Part shown: positions 44,324 to 52,367 of the stretch, piece after piece
Numbering within the stretch: the stretch's first letter is position 1
Layout: the number at the start of each line of letters is the position of its first letter
Source: Bin87 sp965222895
GTDB taxonomy: Bacteria; Chloroflexota; Dehalococcoidia; Lucifugimonadales; UBA3495
Direction of reading: 5' to 3'
Assembly: GCA_965222895.1 (NCBI GenBank)
Contig: CBDCVB010000001.1
Coordinates: 806,001-870,000 of the forward strand
DNA length: 64,000 nt
Made by a program: the position numbers and the translations under genes
Notes under the pieces: generated by a model
Database searches by the model: none
What the model was told of the DNA's origin: nothing
What the model saw: the letters and a program-made list of their open reading frames with translations, nothing else

Positions 44324-45670
44324 ATGGCACAGGCAGTAGGCGCCAGTCAATCACCTTCCGGCGTGCAGGACGCCCCACCCCGCACCAGGGGCTCGGTGAT
44401 GGCTACCACGCTGGTGGGCGCCCACGCCTTCGAGCACCTGTACGCTCACAGCATACCAATCATCATCCTGGCGATTATTGCGGAGTTCGAGCTGGGAGCG
44501 TTGAGCGTTGGGGTTGTAGTTGCCATCCGTTCCATTTTTGGCGGTGTTACCAGCACTGCCGGCGGATTTTTGGTTGACCTTTTCCACCATCGGGTGGCTT
44601 GGGTGCTATCCATAAGTACCTTTATGATTGGATTGGGCTATTTGCTCATGTCCATCGCGCCGTCGTATGCGCTCATCTTGTGCGCCCTGGCGCTGGGTTC
44701 CATGGGCAGCGCGTTATGGCATCCGCCGGCGCTGGGATTGCTGGCCCGCCGCTTTCCCGAGCGGCGCGGGCTGTTTATCTCCATGCACCGGTCAACGGGC
44801 AGCATTGGAGACGTGATTGGCCCGCTGGCCGCCGGCGCGCTGATCGCAGGAGCGCTCACCTGGAGCGGTGGTGCGGGAGAGGGGGCAGTCCAGGTTTCCT
44901 GGGCACTGCCGTGGGGCACCGTAGATTGGCGTTACATTCTGGGATTCAGCACCCCGGTCATGTTCATCGCCACTGTTGCGATTTTCTTCCTGCTGCGCAA
45001 CGCCGGCAGCGAGCGTCCCATCAACGTGGACGTGGCCGCAAGGATTCGCACGAATTGGGCCGGCATGAAAGATGCTTTCCGCGGCACGGGTATGTGGGCC
45101 ATCTTCACCGTGTCAGCGGTGCGGGGCATGGCCGACCGCTCTCTGGTGTTTCTGGTGCCGCTGTACCTGATTAGAGCGCTGGGCGTCGACGAGTTTCAGG
45201 CGGCGGTCCACGTCATGCTGATGGTGTTGCCGGGTATCTTGTTCGGCCCGCTGATCGGCTTGCTGTCCGACCGTATCGGCCGCCGTCCGCTGATCGTCTT
45301 CATCATGGCAGTCACCACTGTGCTCACGCTGGCTATCATTCTGGTGAGCGGCGGCGGATACACCCTGTGGATTACAATATTCGTGGCGATTTACGGGATG
45401 CTCAATTTTTCGGTGAACAACCTGACCCAAGCCGCCGCCGCAGACATTGCTGCCGACCGCCGGCTTGAGTCCAGTTTCCTGGGCCTGATGTGGGGCAACA
45501 ACACCCTCTTCGGCGCAATCGCAGCTTTTATGATATTCGGCCCGGTGGAGTGGCTCGACTGGCAGTATGGGTTCTACATCGCCGCCGGTATCTACTTCGT
45601 CGGATTCCTGGTCTCGCTGTTGATTCCCGGCAAGCCCCGCGCCCCTGTGGCCGTGGCAGTCCCCGCGTAA
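44324..45670 (+). CDS. MFS transporter, first of a tandem pair
   Basis: A 448-residue 12-helix major facilitator. FHHRVAWVLS, MGSALWHPPALGLLARRFPERRGLFISMHRSTGSIGDVIGP and LLSDRIGRRPLIVF are the main recognition strings. The ATG follows GGAGAG. A paralogue lies 24 bp downstream. Substrate unknown; the sugar-phosphate/fosmidomycin-resistance type (FsrA-like) is the closest feel. Confidence 0.88.
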   Translation: MAQAVGASQSPSGVQDAPPRTRGSVMATTLVGAHAFEHLYAHSIPIIILAIIAEFELGALSVGVVVAIRSIFGGVTSTAGGFLVDLFHHRVAWVLSISTFMIGLGYLLMSIAPSYALILCALALGSMGSALWHPPALGLLARRFPERRGLFISMHRSTGSIGDVIGPLAAGALIAGALTWSGGAGEGAVQVSWALPWGTVDWRYILGFSTPVMFIATVAIFFLLRNAGSERPINVDVAARIRTNWAGMKDAFRGTGMWAIFTVSAVRGMADRSLVFLVPLYLIRALGVDEFQAAVHVMLMVLPGILFGPLIGLLSDRIGRRPLIVFIMAVTTVLTLAIILVSGGGYTLWITIFVAIYGMLNFSVNNLTQAAAADIAADRRLESSFLGLMWGNNTLFGAIAAFMIFGPVEWLDWQYGFYIAAGIYFVGFLVSLLIPGKPRAPVAVAVPA

Positions 45671-45694
45671 CGGTCGGTCGTTCAACCTTTGGGT

Positions 45695-47017
45695 ATGGCA
45701 TCGGAAACGGCTACCGCAACGCCGGGTGCGGAAGGCCGTCGCACCAAAAACGGTGTGATGGCCACCACCGTCATCACTGCCCACGGTTTCGAGCATCTGT
45801 TTTCCAACACCATCCCGCTGCTCACCACGCAAATCGCCCTTGACCTGGAATTGACCACTCTGCAGGTGGGGGCAATCGTCGCCGTGCGTTCGGCCTTTGC
45901 CGGCATCACCAGCGTATCCGGCGGGTTCCTGTCCGATCTGTTCCATCACCGGGTGGCCTGGGTGCTGTCCGCCAGCGCCTTTCTGAGTGGCGTAGGGCTG
46001 CTGCTGATGGCCTGGTCACCGTCATACGCGCTGATATTGATGGCGCTGGCGCTGGCGTCATCGGGCGCGGCGCTGTGGCACCCGCCGGCGCTGGGATTGC
46101 TGGCCCAGCGGTTCCCGACCCGGCGGGGATTGTTCATCTCCATGCACCGCGCCACCGGCGGGGTGGGGGATGTTTTGGGCCCAATGGCCGCCGGTATATT
46201 GCTGCTCGGAGCGTTGCAGTGGGAGGCCGCCGATGGTGTCGTCGTTGGCCGGCAACTCGGTTGGGAACCCATCGGCTGGCGCTGGATCCTGGGGTGCAGC
46301 GCGCCCGTGATGCTGTTTGCCGCCTTTGTCATCTATGGACTGCTGCGCCACGCCGGCAACGCGCCACCCATCAACCTGGACCTGGTGCAACGAATCCGGG
46401 CGCAGGTGCAGGGCACCAGGGTGGCGTTCCGGGGCACGGGAATGTGGGCCATCTTCGCGGTGTCGGCGGTGCGGGGCATGGCCGACGGTTCGCTGCTGTT
46501 CCTGGTGCCCCTGTATATGACGCAGGCGTTGGGGGTCAACTCGTTCGTGGCGGCGGTACACCTGGCGCTGGTGGTTGGCCCGGCCATCGTAACCGGCCCA
46601 CTGATTGGGGCGTTGTCGGATCGGGTCGGTCGCAAGCCGCTGATCGTGTTCCTGATGGCATTCACCACGGTTCTGACGCTGGCCATACCGCTAACCGGGC
46701 AGGGTTATTCCATCTGGCTCACCGTATGTATCGCGCTGTACGGCCTGCAGCATTTCACCGTTATCAACCTCACGTCCGCCGCTGCTGCGGATGCTGCCGC
46801 GCGCTACGGGCTGGAGTCCAGTTTCCTGGGGCTGATGTGGGGCAACAACGTGCTGTTTGGCGCGGTGGCGGCTCTGGTTATTTTCGGCCCGCTGGAGTGG
46901 CTCGGCTGGCAGTATGGATTCTTCATATCGGCCGGCATCTACTTCGTGGGCCTGCTGGCCTCACTGCTGATTCCCGGCAACCCGCGCGCGCCGGAAGCCG
47001 TAGCCGTGCCGGCCTAA
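45695..47017 (+). CDS. MFS transporter, second of a tandem pair
   Basis: A 440-residue 12-helix major facilitator, closely similar to 44324 along its full length (LWHPPALGLLAQRFPTRRGLFISMHRATGGVGDVLGP). The gap of 24 bp and lack of a strong ribosome site suggest coupled translation from one mRNA. Duplicated transporters often diverge in substrate; nothing here shows how. Confidence 0.88.
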   Translation: MASETATATPGAEGRRTKNGVMATTVITAHGFEHLFSNTIPLLTTQIALDLELTTLQVGAIVAVRSAFAGITSVSGGFLSDLFHHRVAWVLSASAFLSGVGLLLMAWSPSYALILMALALASSGAALWHPPALGLLAQRFPTRRGLFISMHRATGGVGDVLGPMAAGILLLGALQWEAADGVVVGRQLGWEPIGWRWILGCSAPVMLFAAFVIYGLLRHAGNAPPINLDLVQRIRAQVQGTRVAFRGTGMWAIFAVSAVRGMADGSLLFLVPLYMTQALGVNSFVAAVHLALVVGPAIVTGPLIGALSDRVGRKPLIVFLMAFTTVLTLAIPLTGQGYSIWLTVCIALYGLQHFTVINLTSAAAADAAARYGLESSFLGLMWGNNVLFGAVAALVIFGPLEWLGWQYGFFISAGIYFVGLLASLLIPGNPRAPEAVAVPA

Positions 47018-47037
47018 CGGTGTTTGGTTCTACCCAG

Positions 47038-47709
47038 ATGACCGCCGCACGCGCCGCTGGACTGCTGCTGCTGCTGACCGCACTGGCCACGGCCATCTCG
47101 GTGCCGGCCCGCCTCATGGCCGACGCCGATCAGCCCACGCTGTCGGAGTCCCTTTGGGCCATCGCGAGTAACAACACTCCGTACCTGATTGGCGGAGTGG
47201 CGCGATTGGTTTCCGGACTGGCGCTGCTGGGCGCGGCGTGGTTCCTGTGGCGCTCCCTGCGCGGCCACCATCCGGCGGCAGTTGGTATCTCAGCCGTCGT
47301 GTTGGTCGCATCCGGGTTGATCACGGCAATATCAGGACTGTGCGCCGTCGTACTGGCGGCGTCGGTGCCCGATGTGGGCCCGGTTGCCGTTCTGATTCGC
47401 GAAGGTTGGGAAGAATCGTTGCGACCCTGGGCCAACGCCCGCCGGTTCACCGGCACGCTGGGGTTCACTCTCGCCGGCGTCGGCCTGATCGCCCTCGGCA
47501 CCGTTCTGTGGCGTATCGGCGGCCGGCTCAAAATCGCCGCCGTTGCCGACCTGATTATCGGCGTAGCCATGCTCTTCATCTGGATCGACGCCGCCACCGC
47601 GGTGCATCGCATCTCCGGCATCGCCTTCCTGCTCTGGCTCATCATCGGCGGCATCTGGCTGGTGGTCGGCTGGCTAAAACCACCCCAACAATCCCCTCTC
47701 CTTTCTTGA
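47038..47709 (+). CDS. Multi-pass membrane protein, unknown function
   Basis: A 223-residue protein with about six membrane segments, starting MTAARAAGLLLLLTALATAI. It begins 20 bp after the second MFS gene and is likely co-transcribed. The pattern (large first loop with LMADADQPTLSESLWAIASNN) recalls DUF4386-type membrane proteins, but I do not make that assignment firmly. The reading frame extends far upstream only because it overlaps the MFS gene in a different frame. Confidence 0.7.
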   Translation: MTAARAAGLLLLLTALATAISVPARLMADADQPTLSESLWAIASNNTPYLIGGVARLVSGLALLGAAWFLWRSLRGHHPAAVGISAVVLVASGLITAISGLCAVVLAASVPDVGPVAVLIREGWEESLRPWANARRFTGTLGFTLAGVGLIALGTVLWRIGGRLKIAAVADLIIGVAMLFIWIDAATAVHRISGIAFLLWLIIGGIWLVVGWLKPPQQSPLLS

Positions 47710-47727
47710 TGGGAAAAGGCGAGGGGA
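47693..47727. repeat. REP-like palindromic repeat overlapping a gene end
   Basis: TCCCCTCTCCTTTCTTGATGGGAAAAGGCGAGGGG. It overlaps the last codons of the membrane protein gene (QSPLLS), so the repeat supplies the C-terminus and stop codon. It is followed by a CCTGT-type repeat at 47785-47831. Confidence 0.75.
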
Positions 47728-47784
47728 GAAGGTCAGAGCCGGCCCCGGGCTTGACCCGCCGGTGAGGTTGAAATCCCCAACCTA

Positions 47785-47831
47785 TCATCCTGCGTACCCG
47801 GTCTATCCTGTCTATCCTGTCCATCAATGTA
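47785..47831. repeat. Dispersed ATCCTGT repeat
   Basis: CATCCTGCGTACCCGG followed by CTATCCTG units and CCATCAATGTA, just before the DinB-like gene. It is related to the copy at 2792. Confidence 0.65.
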
Positions 47832-47853
47832 AATTCCCGAACCCGGAGGAACC

Positions 47854-48336
47854 ATGGCAACCCGCGATGACAACCTGACCACCGTGCACCGCATCCGCGC
47901 TGAGCTGTCCGCCCTGCTGGACGGCATGGACTACTGCCTGGACTGGAAGGACGGCGACGGCTGGTGCGCCCGCGAGGTTCTGTACCACCTGGTGGACACG
48001 CCCGAGGGTGGTATCGGCAGCATCATCGCCGGTGTGCTGGACGGCACCCGCCCGGAAATTACCATCTTGCCCGACATCAGCAACGTAACGCCGGAGCGCC
48101 TGGCCGCCGACCTGGATGAAGCGCTGGCCGGCCCCCTGTCCATCCTGCAAACCGCCGAGGACGCCATCGCCGCCGCCGCCGACGCCGACTTCACCGAGCG
48201 CACCACTTTCGCCCACCTGCCACACCGTGGCATCGACGAGATTCGCACCGCCCAGTCCATCATCGACGGGCTGGAGCGCCACTGGGGAGAACATCTGGGC
48301 CAGCTGCGGGAGATTCGCGAAGCCCTCGGTATGTAA
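47854..48336 (+). CDS. DinB/YfiT-like four-helix protein
   Basis: A 160-residue all-helical protein. The N-terminal helix with ELSALLDGMDYC, WCAREVLYHLVDTPEGG (a histidine in the usual metal-binding place), and a C-terminal SIIDGLERHWGEHLGQLREI with a second histidine pair fit the DinB/YfiT fold. GGAGG precedes the ATG. It could be a thiol-dependent transferase; no partner is evident. Confidence 0.72.
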   Translation: MATRDDNLTTVHRIRAELSALLDGMDYCLDWKDGDGWCAREVLYHLVDTPEGGIGSIIAGVLDGTRPEITILPDISNVTPERLAADLDEALAGPLSILQTAEDAIAAAADADFTERTTFAHLPHRGIDEIRTAQSIIDGLERHWGEHLGQLREIREALGM

Positions 48337-48376
48337 CCCTGCCGTCACCCCAGAGAGGAGAGGCCTCTGCGAAATC

Positions 48377-48531
48377 TGTCATTGCGAGGAGCTCCCACCC
48401 TCACCTGTCATTGCGAGGAGCGCAGCGACGTGGCAATCTCGTTGGGGTTGAACACACGTCGGCAAACTACCATTGCTACGGCGACGAGATTGCCACGCTT
48501 CGCTCGCAATGACAATGTGGGTATGCATGAG
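48377..48531. mobile_element. MITE copy 4 (GTCATTGCGAG core)
   Basis: Two nested left parts (GTCATTGCGAGGAGC at 48378 and GTCATTGCGAGGAGCGCAGCG at 48407), a TTGAACACACG centre and the right end CTCGCAATGACAATGTGGGTATGCATGAG. Similar to 18619. It fills the gap between the DinB-like gene and the duplicated-domain gene. Confidence 0.75.
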
Positions 48532-48610
48532 GTCATCGACACGATTGACACCCCGCAACGGCGTGGTTATATTTTGCCCAATACCAACGCTGGAATGGAG
48601 GAGAACGATT

Positions 48611-49462
48611 ATGGTGACACAGAGAGGACGACAAAACGTAGAGGCCGGCAACGTTGCTTTCGTTGTCCAGCATGAACTCTGGGACGGCAACATCCAGGAC
48701 CATTCCGACCAGGGCGTCGTGATTCTGGTCCAGGTGGGCGACGAAACCGCCCTGCGCTTCAACTGCTTCGACATCGAGCGCAGTTATGTCTATGCTCCCG
48801 ACGGCAAGAACGTGCAGTACCGCATGGACCATACCGTCGACGGCAACCCCATTGGGTGGTCGGTCAGGACGATTAAAAGCAATCTGGCCGCCATGCTGAC
48901 GACGGCCGGCTTTGCTGACGCCGCCGCTGCCGTGGACATGGGCGCCGTCAACCAGGCGCTGGCAGAGGTGGACGCGCTGGCCCGAGCCAAGTTCGCCGCC
49001 GAGCGCAACACCGTCAAGCACAACCGGGGCACCGACATCATCGAGGCTGGCAACATCCGCTTCGGTCTGGAGATGCGGCGGCAGGGCTCCGGTGACGGTG
49101 GGCTGGCCATCCACGTCCTCAGCGAACTGGCGGGCAACACGGGCCGCGTGTTCACCGAGGAGACCGAGCTGCTGGCCTTCGACTGCTTCCGGGACGACCC
49201 GCACTACCACTACGGCCCGCGCAACAAGAACCACCGCATCTTCTGGGACAAGACCCTGGTTCCCGACCCGCTGGACTGGTGTCTGGAGCAGTTCAACAAC
49301 AAGAAGTTGAAGGCGATGCTGGAACGCGCCGGCTACCCCGGCGTGGCCGCCGACCTGGACGAAGACCTGGTCGCCGCAGTAATGCCGAAGGTGGCAGCTC
49401 GCGCCCGCGAAATGCAGGACAGCGGCATCCCCGCCGAGGTTACGCCCAACCTGGTGCAGTAA
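48611..49462 (+). CDS. Two-domain protein of unknown function (DUF7700-like)
   Basis: A 283-residue soluble protein made of two copies of one roughly 100-residue domain. Copy one runs from AGNVAFVVQHEL to MLTTAGF; copy two from AGNIRFGLEMRRQG to MLERAGY. Both contain a central DCFxxxPHYHYxPxxKN-type or NCFDIERSYVYAPDGKN segment, a W in PIGW/PLDW, and an end with LxAML. GGAGGAGA precedes the ATG. It is a family seen in Chloroflexota and rhizobia with no known function; the name DUF7700 is from memory and unverified. Confidence 0.65.
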   Translation: MVTQRGRQNVEAGNVAFVVQHELWDGNIQDHSDQGVVILVQVGDETALRFNCFDIERSYVYAPDGKNVQYRMDHTVDGNPIGWSVRTIKSNLAAMLTTAGFADAAAAVDMGAVNQALAEVDALARAKFAAERNTVKHNRGTDIIEAGNIRFGLEMRRQGSGDGGLAIHVLSELAGNTGRVFTEETELLAFDCFRDDPHYHYGPRNKNHRIFWDKTLVPDPLDWCLEQFNNKKLKAMLERAGYPGVAADLDEDLVAAVMPKVAARAREMQDSGIPAEVTPNLVQ

Positions 49463-49840
49463 ACCGACGCCGGCAAACTCGGCAACGCCAGCTCAGGCAA
49501 CGCAACGCCAGCAGAAACCGCCGCGGGGCAGCAACCCTGCAGCGGTTTCTGCGACCCATCCGCCGGCGTTGGGATTGGGGGTCGAACGAACATGGATGGA
49601 CAGGATATACAGGATGGGGTTTCGACTACCGCTGCGCGAGCAAACATCCAAACCAACCCTTTCCGTCATACCAACCCCCATCCGTCATTCCCGCGAAAGC
49701 GGGAATCCAGCAGGGTCAGCGGAGAGCAACCAATAAATCCTGTCCATCCTGTATATCCATGTTAATGCCGTCCCCCGGTTTCCGAAGGGTGGTGACGGTT
49801 GCGTGTTGCCGTGCGTTGCCGGTTCCCATAGAATTTGCCT
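49463..49840. other. Repeat-filled intergenic region
   Basis: No gene seen. It holds a CATGGATGGACAGGATATAC repeat at 49589-49617, an inverted CATTCCCGCGAAAGCGGGAATC at 49683-49706 and an AATCCTGTCCATCCTG repeat at 49734-49764. Confidence 0.6.
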
Positions 49841-49972
49841 ATGCCTGACTACCCACACATTGACCGATACCGCCAGGACTCGCAGGAAATGATCGACTAT
49901 GGCGGTTCGGATAATGCATCTACGGTTCCCTGCGCCCCGTTTACCGTTACCTACTCCCTCCCCAGCATTTGA
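49841..49972 (+). pseudogene. N-terminal remnant of a type ISP restriction-modification gene
   Basis: A 43-codon frame starts MPDYPHIDRYRQDSQEMIDY and continues GGSDNASTV, which is the usual N-terminus of type ISP/N6-methylase-coupled restriction enzymes (typical form: YRxxLxxIIEYGGSDNE). After about SDNA the sequence no longer matches the family and ends at a stop. The matching C-terminus lies at 51711-51824, beyond an inserted Dam/HNH pair. Confidence 0.65.
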
Positions 49973-50003
49973 GATTTACCAGCTTTTAGATTGATTGCGA
50001 GCG

Positions 50004-50918
50004 ATGCCCGTACAAATTCCACATCCCTTCCCGTACCAGGGGAGTAAGCGCAATATAGCTCACCAAATACTACCGTACCTACCGGCTGATACGGAGCGAT
50101 TGATCGAGCCATTTTGTGGGTCTGCGGCATTTTCAATCGCGGCAGCGGCTCATGGACTTATCGGAAAGTTCGTCCTCAATGACATAGACGCATCATTGAT
50201 GAAGCTGTGGTCAGCGATTTTAGAGCGGCCCGGTCGATTGATAAATGAGTATGAGCAACTTTGGACCGACCAGCATCAGGACCGCAAAGAGCATTTCAAT
50301 CGAATCCGCTCTGAATTCAACACGACACACCAACCGCATCATTTGCTGTACTTGTTGGCGCGGATCGTCAAGGGTGCAGTAAGGTATAGCTCAGAAGGGC
50401 TATTCAATCAGAGCCCAGACAACCGCAGAGCCGGTATGCGACCTGCGACTCTGCGGCGTCAAATTTTCGGCGTTTCAGCGTTGCTGGCGGGGAGGACGGC
50501 GCTTTCTGCATTGGATTTCAGGGACGTCGTGATGACAGCGACGCCGTTAGACGTGGTGTACATGGATCCGCCGTATCAAGGAATTTCCTTCGCAAGAGAC
50601 CATCGTTATTACAGAGGGCTTACCTACAATGAATTTGCAGATGTTCTTGCGGTAATGAACTTGAACTGCATCTCTTACATCGTCAGCTACGATGGTCGCA
50701 CTGGAGAGAAATATCACGGCAAGCCACTCCCGGCATACCTTTGCTTGCAGCATTTAGAAATCCATGCGGGGAAATCGAGTCAAGCTACGCTTCTAGGCCA
50801 AGACCGTGATACGGTTGAGTCCTTGTATTTGTCTCCGGCTCTCGTCAAGCGCCTGGAATCAAGCGAAGTCGGGCTTTTGCAGTTAAGCGTTGCCGGAGCC
50901 AGCGGGTTTATGGGATGA
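50004..50918 (+). CDS. DNA adenine methyltransferase, Dam/D12 class
   Basis: A 304-residue N6-adenine methyltransferase of the D12 class. Motif X is PFPYQGSKRNIA, motif I EPFCGSAAFSIAA and the catalytic motif IV MDPPYQG. ATG at 50004 is best placed; a TTG three codons earlier is in frame. The gene is A+T-richer than its surroundings. Its stop overlaps the next start (ATGA at 50915-50918), so translation is coupled. It is the methylase of a probable type II R-M pair; the specificity cannot be read from sequence. Confidence 0.92.
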   Translation: MPVQIPHPFPYQGSKRNIAHQILPYLPADTERLIEPFCGSAAFSIAAAAHGLIGKFVLNDIDASLMKLWSAILERPGRLINEYEQLWTDQHQDRKEHFNRIRSEFNTTHQPHHLLYLLARIVKGAVRYSSEGLFNQSPDNRRAGMRPATLRRQIFGVSALLAGRTALSALDFRDVVMTATPLDVVYMDPPYQGISFARDHRYYRGLTYNEFADVLAVMNLNCISYIVSYDGRTGEKYHGKPLPAYLCLQHLEIHAGKSSQATLLGQDRDTVESLYLSPALVKRLESSEVGLLQLSVAGASGFMG

Positions 50919-51640
50919 ATGAGCCGAACTTCCCGCCAGAGTTCCTCGAGTTGCTACGTAGCGTCCAAGCGCGCCGTCCCAAGACTGTGATTGATCATAT
51001 CCTCGAACACGGGTTCGTCACTACCGAGGAACTCCGGGACCTCTATGGATACAATCATCCGCCCAGAGGAGCGCGGGACGTGCGAGAGCTTGGAATTCCG
51101 CTGGAGACTTTTCGGGTTACAAGCTCTGATGGCAGGTCAATTGGCGCTTATAGATTTGGCGACCCTGTCGCACAGCGATCGGCATTGCTATCAGGACGGA
51201 CGGTTTTATCCGCGACAATCAGGAATGGGCTCATCGAGAGATTCGGCGCTCGCTGTAACATATACCTTGAAGAATTTCCCGAAAGGGAACTTCAGATTGA
51301 CCATCGTATTCCGTTCGAGATTGCAGGCGATGATGGCCCATCAAACGATTTAGACGACTATATGCTATTGTGCCCATCGGCGAACCGGGCAAAATCGTGG
51401 AGCTGTGAGCATTGCGAAAATTGGCAAGCACGGGATGCAGATATATGTCGGTCCTGCTACTGGGCTTTCCCCGAGAGCTATACCCATGTCGCCATGCGGG
51501 AAATCCGTCGGCTCGACATCATCTGGTCGGGTGATGAAACGGTGGAGTACGGTAGCCTCGGCGAAGCAGCGCGCGATGCCGGCCAAGAACTGCCTGATTT
51601 CGTCAAGGCAGTACTTCGTCACCATCTTGAAACGCGATAG
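50915..51640 (+). CDS. HNH-type restriction endonuclease partner
   Basis: A 241-residue protein with an HNH core: ELQIDHRIPFEIAGDDG carries the DH, followed by DYMLLCPSANRAKSWSCEHC, and a zinc-binding CEHC...CRSCYW cluster. This composition is typical of HNH restriction endonucleases next to Dam-class methylases. The N-terminal part (about 20-60) resembles a winged helix. It overlaps the methylase gene by 4 bp. The nucleotide composition is A+T-richer than the flanks, as in the methylase, so the two moved together. Confidence 0.82.
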   Translation: MNEPNFPPEFLELLRSVQARRPKTVIDHILEHGFVTTEELRDLYGYNHPPRGARDVRELGIPLETFRVTSSDGRSIGAYRFGDPVAQRSALLSGRTVLSATIRNGLIERFGARCNIYLEEFPERELQIDHRIPFEIAGDDGPSNDLDDYMLLCPSANRAKSWSCEHCENWQARDADICRSCYWAFPESYTHVAMREIRRLDIIWSGDETVEYGSLGEAARDAGQELPDFVKAVLRHHLETR

Positions 51641-51710
51641 TCCTCACGCGACTATTTGGAAACTATCGCAGCACGAATCACGGTAACGGACACTGACACC
51701 CACACTATCC

Positions 51711-51824
51711 AAGTTCAACACCTACCGCTTCGCCGACTACAAGGAGCGGGTCATCGACCTGCTGCAGCGCGTCTGCACGGTAAGCGTGGCAACCATGGCC
51801 ATCGTGGACGCGATGGGTAAATAA
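51711..51824 (+). pseudogene. C-terminal remnant of a type ISP restriction-modification gene
   Basis: An open stretch reading KFNTYRFADYKERVIDLLQR followed by VCTVSVATMAIVDAMGK, the usual end of type ISP restriction enzymes. It is in frame to a TAA at 51822. It begins about 70 bp after the HNH gene stop and pairs with the N-terminal remnant at 49841. Confidence 0.75.
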
Positions 51825-51900
51825 CATGGATGGACAGGATGAACAGGATATTTTCATGCTGCCGCCAAATCCTGTATACCCGGTGCATCCATGTCAAACA
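51823..51900. repeat. Inverted pair of CATGGATGGACAGG repeats
   Basis: AACATGGATGGACAGGATGAACAGG followed by CCTGTATACCCGG and GCATCCATGT in inverse orientation, between the remnant and the GxxExxY gene; together they form a large imperfect hairpin. Confidence 0.65.
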
Positions 51901-52283
51901 CGTTCCGGTCGGCGTGTGAAACGTTTGAACTCCAGCTTCGGGTTGACAAAGTTGATCAGCAATCCCACCTGCACACCAGTGGCGTTGAGGTAGTTGATTA
52001 TTTGGGCTTGGTGTTCAGGTGCGATGGCCTTAACCGCCTTCAGTTCCACGATGACTTTTTCGTCGACAAGCAGGTCGGCATAGAACCTTCCCACCGTTTG
52101 CCCACGAAATGCCACCTCGACAGGTTTTTGCGTTTCGACCGCGATCCCAACATCGGTTAGCGCCAGCTCCAGGGCCGCTTCATACACAGATTCCAGGAAC
52201 CCGCTGCCCAATTCATTGCTGACTTCAAACGCGCAACCAATAATCTTCCGCGTCAAATCGGAATATAGCTGGGCATCCGCCAT
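51894..52283 (-). CDS. GxxExxY protein (PD-(D/E)XK fold)
   Basis: A 129-residue protein with the family hallmark GSGFLESVYEAAL, preceded by TRKIIGCAFEVSNELG. The motif DLLVDEKVIVELKAVKAI gives the D-ExK nuclease-like site. The family has a restriction-endonuclease-like fold and unknown function; it often sits alone among repeats, as here (repeats at 51823 and 52309). The start is after GGGAGGGGAGG. Confidence 0.88.
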   Translation of the reverse strand: MADAQLYSDLTRKIIGCAFEVSNELGSGFLESVYEAALELALTDVGIAVETQKPVEVAFRGQTVGRFYADLLVDEKVIVELKAVKAIAPEHQAQIINYLNATGVQVGLLINFVNPKLEFKRFTRRPERV

Positions 52284-52308
52284 CCTCCCCTCCCAAATCG
52301 GAAACTAA

Positions 52309-52336
52309 CATGGATGAACAGGATATACAGGATTTG
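52309..52336. repeat. Dispersed CATGGATGAACAGGATATAC repeat
   Basis: Same family as 49589, upstream of the ISAs1 element. Confidence 0.6.
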
Positions 52337-52367
52337 GCTGCAACCACCAAATATCCTGTGCATCCTG

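Noticed and set aside
46075..47709. 544-codon plus-strand frame overlapping the second MFS gene
   Set aside because: Only its last 223 codons (from 47038) look like a protein; the earlier part is a frame shadow.
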